A stretch of 64,000 bases of DNA from an uncultured Roseburia sp. (GCA_947088345.1 CAMUGE010000004.1:1-64000); one strand, 5' to 3'; positions 17,537 to 26,249 are shown, counted from the first letter of the stretch. A program made the numbers and translations. Notes: a model not told the origin generated them from the sequence alone.

Positions 17537-18181
17537 TTACGTCAGATCAATCTCTTCTTTTCCAAGAGATATCAACGCGTCATTAACGGCATCCGTATAC
17601 GTTTTCGCCAAATCTTCCTGCCCGCCGATAATGACCTCTCCGGCAAGATTCCCTTCTGCGTCCACCACCACAGTCGTCGGCGTATACATAATCTGTGCGC
17701 AGAGCGATTCAAAATCACCGTCCCCGGACAACAGTGTAACTCCCTCAAATCCGGCATCGTCTAATATCTCGTTTGCGGCTTCCTTATCATAAGCTCCGTC
17801 AAGACACACAGTGATCACCTGCACATTCTCCGGCAATGATGCGGCGAAAGCCGCAATATCCGGCATTTCTGCAATACATGGCCCACAGGTTAACGACCAG
17901 AAATTAATCAGTGTAACGTCCTTTTCCGAAAGATTTTCCTGCGTATAGGCGTCCCCGTCGAGCGTAACTGCCTCAAAAGTCTGTAAAACCGCCTGCCTTG
18001 CAGCTGTCTGTGCCGCTGTGTTATCCGTCTGCGTACTCATCCCGTCCTGGGCGCCGCTCTCCTGCGCGCCTGCCTGTTCCTGATCATTTTTTGACTCGTT
18101 TTCACTGCTGCCGCATCCGCCGGTCAACAAACCGGCAAAAAGCGCTGCCGTCAGAACCGCGCCAAATACTCTCTTTCTCAT
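17537..18181 (-). CDS. TlpA-like thioredoxin-fold lipoprotein
   Basis: A secreted, membrane-anchored thiol-disulfide protein of 214 residues. The N terminus is a lipoprotein signal with lipobox TGGC (Cys23), then a low-complexity E/Q/A/G-rich linker to about residue 60. The redoxin domain has VTLINFWSLTCGPCIAEMP with the redox pair Cys99-Gly-Pro-Cys102, then TVCLDGAYDK, and the cis-proline region IMYTPTTVVVDAEGN. Relatives act outside the membrane in reduction of disulfides or cytochrome c maturation. AAGGAG precedes ATG 18181. It lies 129 bases beyond hemL and has its own terminator; no permease or CcdA partner is adjacent. The stretch 18182-18310 shows no further gene. Confidence 0.88.
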   Translation of the reverse strand: MRKRVFGAVLTAALFAGLLTGGCGSSENESKNDQEQAGAQESGAQDGMSTQTDNTAAQTAARQAVLQTFEAVTLDGDAYTQENLSEKDVTLINFWSLTCGPCIAEMPDIAAFAASLPENVQVITVCLDGAYDKEAANEILDDAGFEGVTLLSGDGDFESLCAQIMYTPTTVVVDAEGNLAGEVIIGGQEDLAKTYTDAVNDALISLGKEEIDLT

Positions 18182-18310
18182 TTCAATCTCCTTTCCGCCT
18201 CAACCCACCTTAAATAATCTATATTTTACTTTTTCCTGCTTCCGTCCGCAGCTCGTCGCAAAACTCTTTGCAACTGATCCGTCCCTGTACACCCGGCCCG
18301 CCAGACGTCA

Positions 18311-19597
18311 TTATTTCAGGGATTCCGTTTTCACATAAGCCCGCGCCGCCTCGCAGGTCCGTTCGATTTCCACGCTCCCATGCGCCGCCGATAGAAACAT
18401 CGCCTCAAACTGAGACGGCGCAAGGTAAACGCCCGATTCCAGCATATGCCAAAAAAATGCGGCATATGCATCTGTATCGGAGGAAGTCGCGGAATTAAAA
18501 TCCACAACGTTCTGCTCCGTAAAAAATATGCTCATCAGCGAGCCGATTCGGTTAACGCAGACTCGCTCCCCGAATGTCTCCGAAACTGCCTCTGCAATCG
18601 TTTTTGTTTTCTGCTCAAGCGCCTCATAAATCCCTTCCGTACTCCGCAGTAATCTAAGCGCCGCAAGCCCCGCCGCAGTCGCAATCGGATTGCCTGAGAG
18701 CGTTCCCGCCTGATAAACGGGGCCGAGCGGGGCCACCGTCTCCATAATCTCCTTACGGCCCCCATAAACGCCGACCGGCATCCCGCCCCCGACAATCTTG
18801 CCGAGCGTCGTCAAATCCGGGACGACGCCAAAATACTGCTGCGCACCCCCGATTCCAAGGCGAAATCCTGTGATTACCTCGTCAAAAATCAACAGCGCGC
18901 CCTCATTTTTTGTGATCTCGCGCAAAAATGGGAGAAATCCAGATTTTGGCGGTACAACCCCCATATTTGCGGCAACCGGCTCTACAATCACGGCCGCTAT
19001 CTCGCCGCGGTTCGCCGTAAAAAGCTGTTCCACCGAATTATTGTCGTTGTACTCCGCAACCAGCGTATGTTTCACACAGTCGTAAGGAACGCCGCCGCTA
19101 TCCGGCACAGACTGCGTCAACGCCCCGGAACCGGCTTTAACCAGCAGTCCGTCGGAGTGGCCGTGATAACAGCCGCGAAATTTAATGATTTTATCACGTC
19201 CGGTAAATCCTCTGGCCGCACGTATCGCACTCATCACTGCTTCCGTCCCCGAATTTACCATGCGTGATAACTCCATCGACGGCATACACGCAAAGATCAT
19301 CTCTGCCAGTTCCCATTCCCGCTCTGTCGGAGCGCCAAACGAAAGCCCGTCCTCACTTGCCTTTTTTACGGCTTCTACAATTTTGGGATGGGCATGTCCC
19401 AGGATACATGGTCCCCAGGACGACACATAGTCAATATAGGAATTACCGTCCACATCAAAGACATGTGGGCCCTTTGCACTTTTTAGAAAGACCGGCCGAT
19501 TGCCGACGGAAAGATATGCGCGCACCGGACTGTTGACGCCGCCCGGAATGCGTTTTTGGGATAGTTCAAATAACCGTTCTGAATTTTGAAACTGCAA
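18311..19597 (-). CDS. hemL: Glutamate-1-semialdehyde 2,1-aminomutase
   Basis: PLP enzyme of the C5 tetrapyrrole pathway converting glutamate-1-semialdehyde to 5-aminolevulinate. Its 428 residues match the family length. Visible motifs are RIPGGVNSPVRAY, SWGPCILGHAHPKIVEAV, VNSGTEAVMSAIRAARG, FRGCYHGHSDGLLVKAGSG, IFDEVITGFR and the PLP-lysine segment LTTLGKIVGGGMPVG at about residue 265. The start is a TTG at 19597, seven bases after a strong AAAGGAG that overlaps the end of hemB, so the two are coupled (4-base gap). It forms a C5-pathway set with hemA and hemB nearby. No hemC or hemD is in the window. Confidence 0.96.
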   Translation of the reverse strand: MQFQNSERLFELSQKRIPGGVNSPVRAYLSVGNRPVFLKSAKGPHVFDVDGNSYIDYVSSWGPCILGHAHPKIVEAVKKASEDGLSFGAPTEREWELAEMIFACMPSMELSRMVNSGTEAVMSAIRAARGFTGRDKIIKFRGCYHGHSDGLLVKAGSGALTQSVPDSGGVPYDCVKHTLVAEYNDNNSVEQLFTANRGEIAAVIVEPVAANMGVVPPKSGFLPFLREITKNEGALLIFDEVITGFRLGIGGAQQYFGVVPDLTTLGKIVGGGMPVGVYGGRKEIMETVAPLGPVYQAGTLSGNPIATAAGLAALRLLRSTEGIYEALEQKTKTIAEAVSETFGERVCVNRIGSLMSIFFTEQNVVDFNSATSSDTDAYAAFFWHMLESGVYLAPSQFEAMFLSAAHGSVEIERTCEAARAYVKTESLK

Positions 19598-19601
19598 TTT
19601 T

Positions 19602-20567
19602 TTACTCCTTTAACCAATTAGCTGCATCAAGCGCATGATAAGTAATGATAATGTTTGCGCCGGCGCGCTTCATACCGGTCAGCATTTCTAACACCCCCCG
19701 CCTTTCGTCAATCCATCCGTTTGCCGCAGCTGCTTTCACCATCGCATACTCTCCGCTGACATTGTATACTGCGATCGGATATCCGGTCAGATCGGCCGCT
19801 TCCCGCACAAGATCAAGATATGCCATAGCCGGCTTGATCATAATCAGATCGGCCCCCTCCCTGATATCCTGCATACATTCCCGCAGCGCTTCTTTACGGT
19901 TTGCCGGGTCCATCTGATATGTCTTCCGATCGCCGAATTGCGGCGCAGAATTGGCCGCATCACGAAACGGCCCGTAAAATGCCGACGCAAATTTTGCACT
20001 GTATGCCAGAATCGCCCGTCCCGGGAACCCGTTTTCATCAAGCGCAGCGCGTATCGCGCTTACACGCCCGTCCATCATATCGGACGGGGCGATCACATCC
20101 GCCCCGGCTCTCGCTAAAGATACGGCCATTTTAGACAAAAGCGGCAGCGTCTCGTCATTTAACACCTCATCGCCCCTGACCAGCCCGCAGTGCCCGTGAG
20201 AAGTATATTCACACAGACAGACATCGGCGATCACCAGCAGGTTTGGCGCCTTACGTTTGATATAGCGAATCGCTCTCTGCGTAATGCCCTCGTCATTGTA
20301 TGCTTCGCTTGCAGCCTCATCTTTTCTGCCCGGGATACCAAAAATCAAAATCGCAGTAATACGGGCCTCCGTAATCCTATTTAGCTCTTCGTCAAGCCGG
20401 TCAATTGAGTACTGGTAAATTCCCGGCATAGACTCGACCGGATTTTTGATCCCTGCTCCTTCGATTACAAAAATCGGATACACCAGATCGTTTAAATCTA
20501 CAGATGTTTCACGTACCAGAGAGCGCATTGTCTCGCTGACGCGCAGCCTTCTCATTCTCTGAATCAA
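19602..20567 (-). CDS. hemB: Porphobilinogen synthase (delta-aminolevulinate dehydratase)
   Basis: Condenses two 5-aminolevulinate molecules to porphobilinogen. The 321 residues carry RRLRVSETMRSLVRET, the zinc-cysteine cluster DVCLCEYTSHGHCG, the segment VIAPSDMMDGRVSAIR, and the Schiff-base lysines in AYSAKFASAFYGPFRDA and DLIMIKPAMAYLDL. The start is TTG 20567 with AAGGG seven bases upstream, giving MIQRMRRLR as in relatives; ATG 20555 is the alternative. It leads hemL by 4 bases. The cysteine cluster suggests a zinc-dependent form. Upstream lie an interspersed repeat and the rpmF terminator, but I could not find a clear promoter. Confidence 0.96.
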   Translation of the reverse strand: MIQRMRRLRVSETMRSLVRETSVDLNDLVYPIFVIEGAGIKNPVESMPGIYQYSIDRLDEELNRITEARITAILIFGIPGRKDEAASEAYNDEGITQRAIRYIKRKAPNLLVIADVCLCEYTSHGHCGLVRGDEVLNDETLPLLSKMAVSLARAGADVIAPSDMMDGRVSAIRAALDENGFPGRAILAYSAKFASAFYGPFRDAANSAPQFGDRKTYQMDPANRKEALRECMQDIREGADLIMIKPAMAYLDLVREAADLTGYPIAVYNVSGEYAMVKAAAANGWIDERRGVLEMLTGMKRAGANIIITYHALDAANWLKE

Positions 20568-20681
20568 GCGTTTTCCCTTCTTTCCGTCTTTTCACAAAAA
20601 TTTTTAGCCCTCCGAAATACAGGCATCACTCGATAGCGCATCCTAAACATTGCACAACGCGGGCAGGACCGTTTCAACTTC

Positions 20682-20800
20682 GGGGCCAGCTTTGCTGGCT
20701 TTTGCCTCATTCCTGAGAGGATTGCACGCTTTGTCGCGCCGCGTGCGGGCGCCTTAGCGACATCATGTCTTTCGCACGAGTGCGCATCATATAAAAAAGA
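20682..20800. repeat. Interspersed repeat, copy 1
   Basis: This roughly 115-bp element resembles 34257-34360. Shared blocks include GGCC(A/G)GC followed by TGGC, CTCA.TCCTRAG, ATTGCACG.TTTG.CGCGCCG.GTGCGG, CTTAGCG.CAT, and a closing ACATAAAAAA-like A-run. It contains a perfect hairpin GCCAGC-TTT-GCTGGC (20685-20699) and a second GCACGC/GCGTGC pair (20724-20729 with 20741-20746). It sits between hemB and rpmF, directly beyond the rpmF terminator on the - strand. A 97-residue open frame across it has no family support and is ignored. The rest of 20568-20991 holds only the terminator described next. Confidence 0.65.
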
Positions 20801-20894
20801 AGCTGCCGGAAAAATGCCCGTTACGCACAATATATTGTTGTGATATTCTTGCGTCACATGATATATTGTGAGAAACAGTCATTTTCCGACAGCT
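20795..20894 (-). terminator. Nested-palindrome terminator after rpmF
   Basis: Outer arms 20801-20816 and 20880-20894 (AGCTG.CGGAAAATG type) pair almost perfectly and are followed on the - strand by a T6 run. Inside are perfect arms CACAATATAT (20826-20835) and ATATATTGTG (20861-20870), and inside those TGTGA (20839-20843) and TCACA (20854-20858). The rpmF stop is 98 bases upstream in transcription direction. The three-level stem is much larger than needed for termination. Confidence 0.75.
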
Positions 20895-20991
20895 CCTTTT
20901 ATCCTTACTATAAATACATTTCAAAAATCCGGTTTTTATACTTCCATCAGCATAAACTGTCTCGAATTTCTGCCAGACAATGATTCAACTG

Positions 20992-21171
20992 CTATTCCTG
21001 CGGAATAATTTCTTTTTTGTTGTATGAGCCGCAGTTTTTGCATACCCTGTGGGGCATCATAAACTCTCCGCATTTGCTGCATCTTACCAATGCAGGAGCG
21101 GTCATTTTCCAGTTTGCTCTTCTTCTATCTCTTCTTCCCTTAGAAGATTTGTTCTTTGGACAAATTGACAT
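20992..21171 (-). CDS. rpmF: Ribosomal protein L32
   Basis: A 59-residue ribosomal protein of the large subunit. It begins MSICPKNKSSKGRRDRRRAN and has the C-terminal zinc ribbon CSKC at 31-34 and CKNC at 44-47, so this is the zinc-binding (C+) form rather than a zinc-free paralogue. A near-perfect AAGGAGGTG lies seven bases before ATG 21171. It follows the DUF177 gene by 4 bases, the classic bacterial pairing, and both are read from the promoter at 21752-21780. Confidence 0.97.
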   Translation of the reverse strand: MSICPKNKSSKGRRDRRRANWKMTAPALVRCSKCGEFMMPHRVCKNCGSYNKKEIIPQE

Positions 21172-21175
21172 CTGT

Positions 21176-21700
21176 CTACACCTCCTTATACTGGTTAAAG
21201 ATATCTTGGATTGCCGCCATTCTTGGATCTGGCTCGGTTTTCTGACAGTCGCAGTCTCCTCTGTTTAAATTCTGTCCGCAGACTTTGCAGATTCCTTTGC
21301 AGTTATCTTTACACAAAACATTCATCGGCCAGTTCACCAAAATCTCTTCGTAGATAAGCCTGTCTGCATCCAGATAAACCCCGTTCAGATATGCGGCCTC
21401 CTCCAGATCCTCGTCTTTTATGCCATCCTCCGTTATATGAAGCTCCCTGTCAATCTGAAATGATATCTCTGTCAAAACATCCGCAAGACATCGACCACAG
21501 GGAATCGACACGGTCAGCTTTGCCTGCCCGCTGATCAGAATCCGCTTATTTTCAAAGTTGCTGATCCGCAGTGCGAAAGGCTTTGCTTTCATAATCGGAA
21601 AATCGCCAAGTTCGGACGAAAATGACTGATATCCAACCTGAACTTGCTCGACAACCTCTTTGTTCTCACAGGATAAAATACCCGAAATGTCAATCGCCAT
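21176..21700 (-). CDS. YceD-like DUF177 protein (rRNA processing and accumulation)
   Basis: A 174-residue protein of the DUF177/YceD family, nearly always encoded just upstream of rpmF. The family hallmarks are seen: SIPCGRCLADVLTEISFQ in the middle and a C-terminal segment with LCKDNCKGICKVCGQNLNRGD (shown in part), forming a cysteine-rich site. Bacterial and plant homologues are linked to 23S rRNA accumulation. ATG 21700 is preceded by GGGAG. It is the first gene after a consensus promoter. Confidence 0.93.
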   Translation of the reverse strand: MAIDISGILSCENKEVVEQVQVGYQSFSSELGDFPIMKAKPFALRISNFENKRILISGQAKLTVSIPCGRCLADVLTEISFQIDRELHITEDGIKDEDLEEAAYLNGVYLDADRLIYEEILVNWPMNVLCKDNCKGICKVCGQNLNRGDCDCQKTEPDPRMAAIQDIFNQYKEV

Positions 21701-21751
21701 GGCTTACTCCCAAACCTTTAACTCTTTATTCAACTTTTTCATACCCAAACT

Positions 21752-21780
21752 ATTATACATATGTGAAACAACCTTGTCAA
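21752..21780 (-). promoter_or_regulatory. Consensus sigma-A promoter for DUF177-rpmF
   Basis: On the - strand, TTGACA (21775-21780) and TATAAT (21752-21757) are separated by exactly 17 bases. It lies about 52 bases upstream of the DUF177 start and just beyond the ackA stop. The perfect match suits strong expression of a ribosomal protein operon. Confidence 0.85.
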
Positions 21781-21807
21781 TCATTTTTTAATACTATTTT
21801 CCTGCAT

Positions 21808-22998
21808 TTACCTGATAAGAGCAACTGTCTCCCGCGCAATGGCAAGCTCTTCATTTGTCGGAATCACACATACTTTTACTTTGGAATCCGGCGTCGAAAT
21901 AACCGCCTCATCTCCGTGCACACTGTTTTTCTCATCATCCGCCGCTACGCCCAGATAACCTAAGTATTCCATAACTTTTTTGCGCACAATCGGCCCGTTT
22001 TCGCCGATCCCCGCCGTAAACGCAATGGCATCCACACCATTTAAAGCCGCCGTGTAAGCGCCGATATATTTTGCAACGCGATAGGAAAATACTTCAATTG
22101 CATTCTCCGCCAGCTCGTTCCCGTCGTTCATGCCGGCTTCCAGATCGCGGAAATCGCTGGAGAGGCGGGAAAGCCCCTGCACACCGGACTTTTTGTTTAA
22201 TACGTTCATCACACCGTCGATATCGAGATTTTCTTTTTTCGCAATAAACTCCATGATCGCCGGATCAATATCGCCGGAGCGTGTACCCATCACAAGCCCT
22301 TCCAACGGCGTTAACCCCATAGACGTGTCAATACATTTTCCGTTCAGTACTGCGCTGATAGAAGCCCCGTTTCCGAGATGTGCAACAATAATTTTAGAAT
22401 TGTTATAATCCATGCCAAGATACTCTGCCGTCCTCTTTGAGACAAAGCTGTGGCTGGTTCCATGGAAGCCGTATCTCCTGACTTTATATTTCTCGTAATA
22501 TTCATACGGCAGGCCATAGAGATATGCTTTTTTGGGCATTGTCTGATGAAATGCAGTATCAAATACGCCTACCATCGGTACATCCGGCATTACCTCCTTA
22601 CATGCCGCCACGCCGATCAGATTGGCGGGATTATGAAGCGGCGCCAGTTCACAGCACTCTTCTACCGCGGCGATCACCTCCGGTGTAATGACAACAGACG
22701 ATGCGAATTTCTCCCCTCCGTGCACCAGGCGGTGTCCGACTGCATCTATCTCGGAAAGCTCTTTGATTGCGCCTGTCTTGTCGTTTGTCAGCGCCGTTAT
22801 TACAAGCTCAATCGCCTGTTTATGCGTCGGCATTGCCGCCTCCTTAAATTCCTTGTCGCATCCCGCTTTCTGGTAAACCAGTCTGCCGTCAATACCGATT
22901 CTCTCGCACAGACCTTTTGCCAGCACATCCTCGCTTTCGGAATTAATCAGCTGATACTTTAACGATGAGCTGCCGCAGTTAATTACTAAAATATTCAT
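21808..22998 (-). CDS. ackA: Acetate kinase
   Basis: Makes ATP and acetate from acetyl phosphate, the last step of fermentative acetate formation. The 396 residues start MNILVINCGSSSLKYQLI and include VGHRLVHGGEKF, VFDTAFHQTMP, HGTSHSFVSKRTAEYLG, IVAHLGNGASISAV and FTAGIGENGPIVRKKV. ATG 22998 has GGAGG six bases upstream; the longer in-frame extension to 23112 runs into hemA and is rejected. No pta gene is adjacent; instead it sits between hemA and the DUF177-rpmF operon with its own likely promoter. Confidence 0.96.
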   Translation of the reverse strand: MNILVINCGSSSLKYQLINSESEDVLAKGLCERIGIDGRLVYQKAGCDKEFKEAAMPTHKQAIELVITALTNDKTGAIKELSEIDAVGHRLVHGGEKFASSVVITPEVIAAVEECCELAPLHNPANLIGVAACKEVMPDVPMVGVFDTAFHQTMPKKAYLYGLPYEYYEKYKVRRYGFHGTSHSFVSKRTAEYLGMDYNNSKIIVAHLGNGASISAVLNGKCIDTSMGLTPLEGLVMGTRSGDIDPAIMEFIAKKENLDIDGVMNVLNKKSGVQGLSRLSSDFRDLEAGMNDGNELAENAIEVFSYRVAKYIGAYTAALNGVDAIAFTAGIGENGPIVRKKVMEYLGYLGVAADDEKNSVHGDEAVISTPDSKVKVCVIPTNEELAIARETVALIR

Positions 22999-23050
22999 TT
23001 TTTCCTCCATTCTCTGCACAAAATACAGAATACTTTTCCTGATTAAGATA

Positions 23051-23079
23051 AGTATACGACAGTACTCCGGCGGAAACAA
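23051..23079 (-). promoter_or_regulatory. Probable ackA promoter
   Basis: On the - strand TTGTTT (23074-23079) and TATACT (23051-23056) are 17 bases apart, 53 bases upstream of the ackA start and within the 110-base gap after hemA. The -35 is a partial match and the -10 is good. Confidence 0.55.
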
Positions 23080-23108
23080 GTCAGATTTTTTATTTTTCCT
23101 GAAAATTT

Positions 23109-24266
23109 TCAATTCGGTTCTATCGTTTCCATCGCCTCAACCAGAGCCTGAAACTGGCTGCCGGAAAGACGCTCTTTTAAAAGGTAAAAGACGCTTCCGA
23201 ACTTCTTGTCTTTCAGGCACAAAAACCGCTCGCTTTCCGATGCGGCAAATTCCGAGATACACATATTTTTTTTCGTCTCTTCCAGCTTCTGTTTCAGTAT
23301 TTCCTGCGCCTTGTCCGCCTCTTTTAGCTTCCTCGCATTATTTGTCTCAGCCATATTCTTAAAATCATCAATATCAAACAGAAGACACCCCGCAAGCGCG
23401 GCAATGTCTGTATCCAGATCGCGCGGAACCGCCAGATCAAGAAACAGACGCCTCTTCTTTGTACGAAACGATGCGCGCACTTTCTCAGAAGTAAAAGTAT
23501 AATGCGGGCTTGCCGTAGCGCTTACCACCACATCCGCATTCTCCAGATAATCATAGCGTTTTGAAAAATCCACAATCGGAATATCCTCCCGCAGAAAGGA
23601 TTCGAAAGCCGCTGCTTTATGTTTCCTGCTCGTACCTGTAATCTTCCGTATTCCTTTACTATAAAGATTTTTCGCCAGGATCTGTCCCATCCTGCCTGTA
23701 ATCCCGACAATCAGGACGCTCCCGTCCTTTCCTCCAAAAAAACGTTCTATCTGATTGGCCGCAAGCGTCCCGTAAGAAACGGCTGTCTTTGACAGAAGCG
23801 TCTCTGTCTTAATACATTTAGCACAGTGCAGCGCCCCCTGAAACGCAATATTGATCATACGGCAATCCGTTTTTTCGCGCAGCGCGGCGCCGTAAGACTC
23901 CCTGACCTGCCGCAGTATCTCGTCCTCGCCAAGTATCATGGAATCAAGGCCGCAGCAGACAACAAACAGATGACGCAGCGCCTGCTCTCCCCCGTAGACA
24001 TAAATTTGATTTAACAGCGTCTCTTTTGAAATCCGCTTTAACTGCGCCAGCGCCTGCTCCGTTTTTGATACAGATTCTTTTCCTCCGCAAAAATAGAGTT
24101 CCGTCCGATTGCAGGTAGAAAGCGCCACCATCCCTTCCACAGCGCTTTCCGCGGAAAGACTGCGCCACAGACTGTGTCTCTCCGATTCTGTAACTGCAGC
24201 CGTTTCGCGCACCGCAAGCGGAACTTTTTTATAATTGATCCCGATACAATAAATCCCAAACTCCAT
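23109..24266 (-). CDS. hemA: Glutamyl-tRNA reductase
   Basis: Reduces glutamyl-tRNA to glutamate-1-semialdehyde, the first committed step of the C5 tetrapyrrole route. The 385 residues show GINYKKVPLAVRE, the catalytic-cysteine motif STCNRTELYF (Cys52), CCGLDSMILGEDEILRQV, an NADPH site SVLIVGITGRMGQILA, and FLDLAVPRDLD. The sequence is divergent from proteobacterial HemA, and the C-terminal dimerisation part is short. The SD GGAGGTG is 14 bases before ATG 24266, an unusually long spacing that covers one copy of a direct repeat; stops upstream rule out an earlier start. It supplies HemL and HemB, which lie beyond ackA and rpmF. Confidence 0.93.
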   Translation of the reverse strand: MEFGIYCIGINYKKVPLAVRETAAVTESERHSLWRSLSAESAVEGMVALSTCNRTELYFCGGKESVSKTEQALAQLKRISKETLLNQIYVYGGEQALRHLFVVCCGLDSMILGEDEILRQVRESYGAALREKTDCRMINIAFQGALHCAKCIKTETLLSKTAVSYGTLAANQIERFFGGKDGSVLIVGITGRMGQILAKNLYSKGIRKITGTSRKHKAAAFESFLREDIPIVDFSKRYDYLENADVVVSATASPHYTFTSEKVRASFRTKKRRLFLDLAVPRDLDTDIAALAGCLLFDIDDFKNMAETNNARKLKEADKAQEILKQKLEETKKNMCISEFAASESERFLCLKDKKFGSVFYLLKERLSGSQFQALVEAMETIEPN

Positions 24267-24268
24267 GT

Positions 24269-24336
24269 GTTATACGAAATCACCTCCGTTGCAGTCCAGT
24301 AAGAACTAACCGCAATAATGTAAGTTATACGAAATC
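24269..24336. repeat. Pair of 13-bp direct repeats in the hemA leader
   Basis: GTTATACGAAATC occurs at 24269-24281 and again at 24324-24336, 55 bases apart start to start. The proximal copy lies between the hemA SD and start codon; the distal copy lies in the leader, downstream of the promoter. They could be an operator pair or RNA-binding sites. They resemble half of a recombinase site only superficially. Confidence 0.6.
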
Positions 24337-24420
24337 TTATTATCGAAGAATTTAAGCAGACCCTTTGGTACAAAATACCGCTTGTTTTATAAAACAGGGA
24401 ACGTCAGATATTGAGAAATT

Positions 24421-24449
24421 ATTGTACCATATACCGGAATATATTACAA
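24421..24449 (-). promoter_or_regulatory. Probable hemA promoter
   Basis: On the - strand TTGTAA (24444-24449) and TACAAT (24421-24426) are 17 bases apart. The implied leader of about 150 bases includes both 13-bp direct repeats. Between this and the MCP promoter, no gene is seen in 24267-24706. Confidence 0.55.
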
Positions 24450-24516
24450 TAACTGTCGCAGCTTAAATCACACCCCTGATTCATAGGTATATCCTTACAC
24501 GATCAAACAAACATAT

Positions 24517-24561
24517 AAAATCTGACCCGCGCATCCTATTGCCGTAACAGGTCGGATTTTT
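24517..24561. terminator. Bidirectional terminator-like hairpin between hemA and the MCP gene
   Basis: AAAATCTGACC (24517-24527) pairs with GGTCGGATTTT (24550-24560), 11 pairs including one G-U, followed by T on the + strand and A-rich upstream sequence giving T on the other. It lies between the divergent promoters, where no transcript obviously needs to end. It may insulate the two or mark the end of a lost gene. Confidence 0.45.
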
Positions 24562-24595
24562 GCTTCATTTATCATATTCTCTGCAAACAGGAACA

Positions 24596-24624
24596 TTGAC
24601 AACCTCTGTAAAAACATGTAAAAT
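24596..24624 (+). promoter_or_regulatory. Promoter of the chemotaxis receptor gene
   Basis: TTGACA (24596-24601) and TAAAAT (24619-24624) with 17-base spacing, about 80 bases before the ATG at 24707. This is a sigma-A-type promoter rather than the sigma-D motif common for motility genes. Confidence 0.7.
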
Positions 24625-24706
24625 ATTAGCAGTTTAGAATCAGTATGACCGTGCGCGAAAGACCGGACAATTTACCACTGCGCCGGGAAAAGGAGGAGGA
24701 TGTCTC

Positions 24707-26179
24707 ATGAATTTAGAAGTTCTGAAAAATGAAGAAAAGCGAATGAATTTGATTATGTTCCTGTTTATGACCGCCATACCGATTGTTGCGTTCGCATATG
24801 TGTTGATGTTCAACAACGGCGCTGCACGCGATGCGATCGTTTTATCCATGACAGGATGCTGCCTGCTGACAAAACTACTGGAAAAGCCGCTCGGAAAATA
24901 CGCAAAATACATCTATCTTTCTATCCTGCCGGTTCTCGGCGCCGTGACCATCGTTTTCGGTTCACCGGCATGCTTTGGCGCGATGGTGGAAGCCTACTTC
25001 CTCATTTTATTTCTTGCCATACCCTACTATGACCTCTCTACAATTAAAGTATGCGCCGCCGCTACCATGCTGCCGAATATTGCCGCAATGATTGTATTTC
25101 CCAATGCATATTTTTGCATGTATACATTATCGATCTGGATCTTTATCTGGATGGTCTACATACTCGCGGTACTTGTCGCCGTTTTAATTGTAATGCGTGC
25201 GCGCACACTTTTTTTCTCTGTGGAAAAAAGCGAAAACTCTGTGGAGCAAATGCTTGATCATGTCAAAAGCGCTTTTGAGGGGTTGCAGCAGTCATCCGAA
25301 AAGATCTACAGCGCCCTGCAGGAATTTGAAAAAAGCAGCACGGAAATCGCATCCTCCGCAGAAGAAATTAACGGCAGCGCCAGCCAGCAGATTGAGCAGG
25401 TAAAAGGAAGTCTTGAGATTTTTGGCGACTTAAACAGCAAGATTCTCTCCTCGGAAGCGCGCGTTGCACAGACAATTGATCATATCCAGCTGTTAAAACA
25501 GAAAAATGACGACGGTATCAAGGCAATCAAAAGCCTTTCGGTCCAGTTTAATGAAAATATTACATCCACGCAGGCCGCTTCCGAGAGCATCGCTCTGCTG
25601 GCTCACAAGTCGACTTCCATCGGCGATATCATCAACAGTATCAGCCAGATTGCAGAGCAGACCAACCTGCTTGCACTGAATGCAACAATTGAAGCAGCCA
25701 GAGCCGGCGACGCCGGAAAAGGTTTTGCGGTAGTCGCAGATGAAATCAATTCACTGTCCGGTGAATCCGCGGCATCCACACAAAAAATCAACGATATTTT
25801 GCAGGATGTCATTACAAGCGTAAACGACATTCAGAAAGTGATTGACAATAACAACCAAATCGCAAAGGAATCCGAACGAAAACTGGATGATACCATTACA
25901 ATATTCAAAGATATGCTCAATTCATCCGAGGAAGTAATTACTGTATCCTCGCGTCTGAAAGAAGAACTTGACACAATCATTGATATCAAAGAACAATTGC
26001 TGCGCGCAATGGAATCTGTAGACGATATCTCGCAGATCTCTGTGCAGAACACCGTTGAAATCAGCGCCTCCACCGAACAGCAGGCAGCCGGCGTAGAAGA
26101 TATCATGAAATATATGGAACATGTACAGAGCGGAATCCATAAACTCTCCAATGTTCTCAATACAACAGAAAAACGATAG
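24707..26179 (+). CDS. Methyl-accepting chemotaxis-type receptor
   Basis: A 490-residue membrane receptor. Residues about 15-165 hold roughly six hydrophobic segments with little extracytoplasmic loop, unlike receptors with a periplasmic sensor domain, so it may sense within the membrane. The rest is a long helical signalling domain. The conserved hairpin tip is [20 protein letters not shown] followed by [19 protein letters not shown], and the distal part has [14 protein letters not shown]. No HAMP domain is evident. AAGGAGGAGG precedes ATG 24707. It is monocistronic, with its own promoter and terminator. No che or flagellar gene is near, so a role other than taxis is possible. Confidence 0.9.
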   Translation: MNLEVLKNEEKRMNLIMFLFMTAIPIVAFAYVLMFNNGAARDAIVLSMTGCCLLTKLLEKPLGKYAKYIYLSILPVLGAVTIVFGSPACFGAMVEAYFLILFLAIPYYDLSTIKVCAAATMLPNIAAMIVFPNAYFCMYTLSIWIFIWMVYILAVLVAVLIVMRARTLFFSVEKSENSVEQMLDHVKSAFEGLQQSSEKIYSALQEFEKSSTEIASSAEEINGSASQQIEQVKGSLEIFGDLNSKILSSEARVAQTIDHIQLLKQKNDDGIKAIKSLSVQFNENITSTQAASESIALLAHKSTSIGDIINSISQIAEQTNLLALNATIEAARAGDAGKGFAVVADEINSLSGESAASTQKINDILQDVITSVNDIQKVIDNNNQIAKESERKLDDTITIFKDMLNSSEEVITVSSRLKEELDTIIDIKEQLLRAMESVDDISQISVQNTVEISASTEQQAAGVEDIMKYMEHVQSGIHKLSNVLNTTEKR

Positions 26180-26198
26180 AAATCATATTTTGCAGTAC

Positions 26199-26239
26199 AA
26201 AACCGGCGTATGGAACATCTGCTCCACACGCCGGTTTTT
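26199..26239. terminator. Bidirectional terminator between the MCP gene and the gene at 26250
   Basis: AAAACCGGCGT (26199-26209) and ACGCCGGTTTTT (26228-26239) form a strong GC stem with flanking A and T runs, so it ends both convergent transcripts. Confidence 0.9.
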
Positions 26240-26249
26240 GGTTAAATAA

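Noticed and set aside
20564..20857. 97-codon frame on the - strand upstream of hemB
   Set aside because: It covers the interspersed repeat and half of the rpmF terminator, has no SD and no family.
24269..24336. Recombinase (lox-like) sites
   Set aside because: The repeats are direct, without inverted arms around a spacer, and no tyrosine recombinase is near.
24267..24706. Riboswitch or T-box before hemA
   Set aside because: No T-box sequence, cobalamin box or other conserved core was recognised in the leader. Only the direct repeats and a terminator-like hairpin are present.
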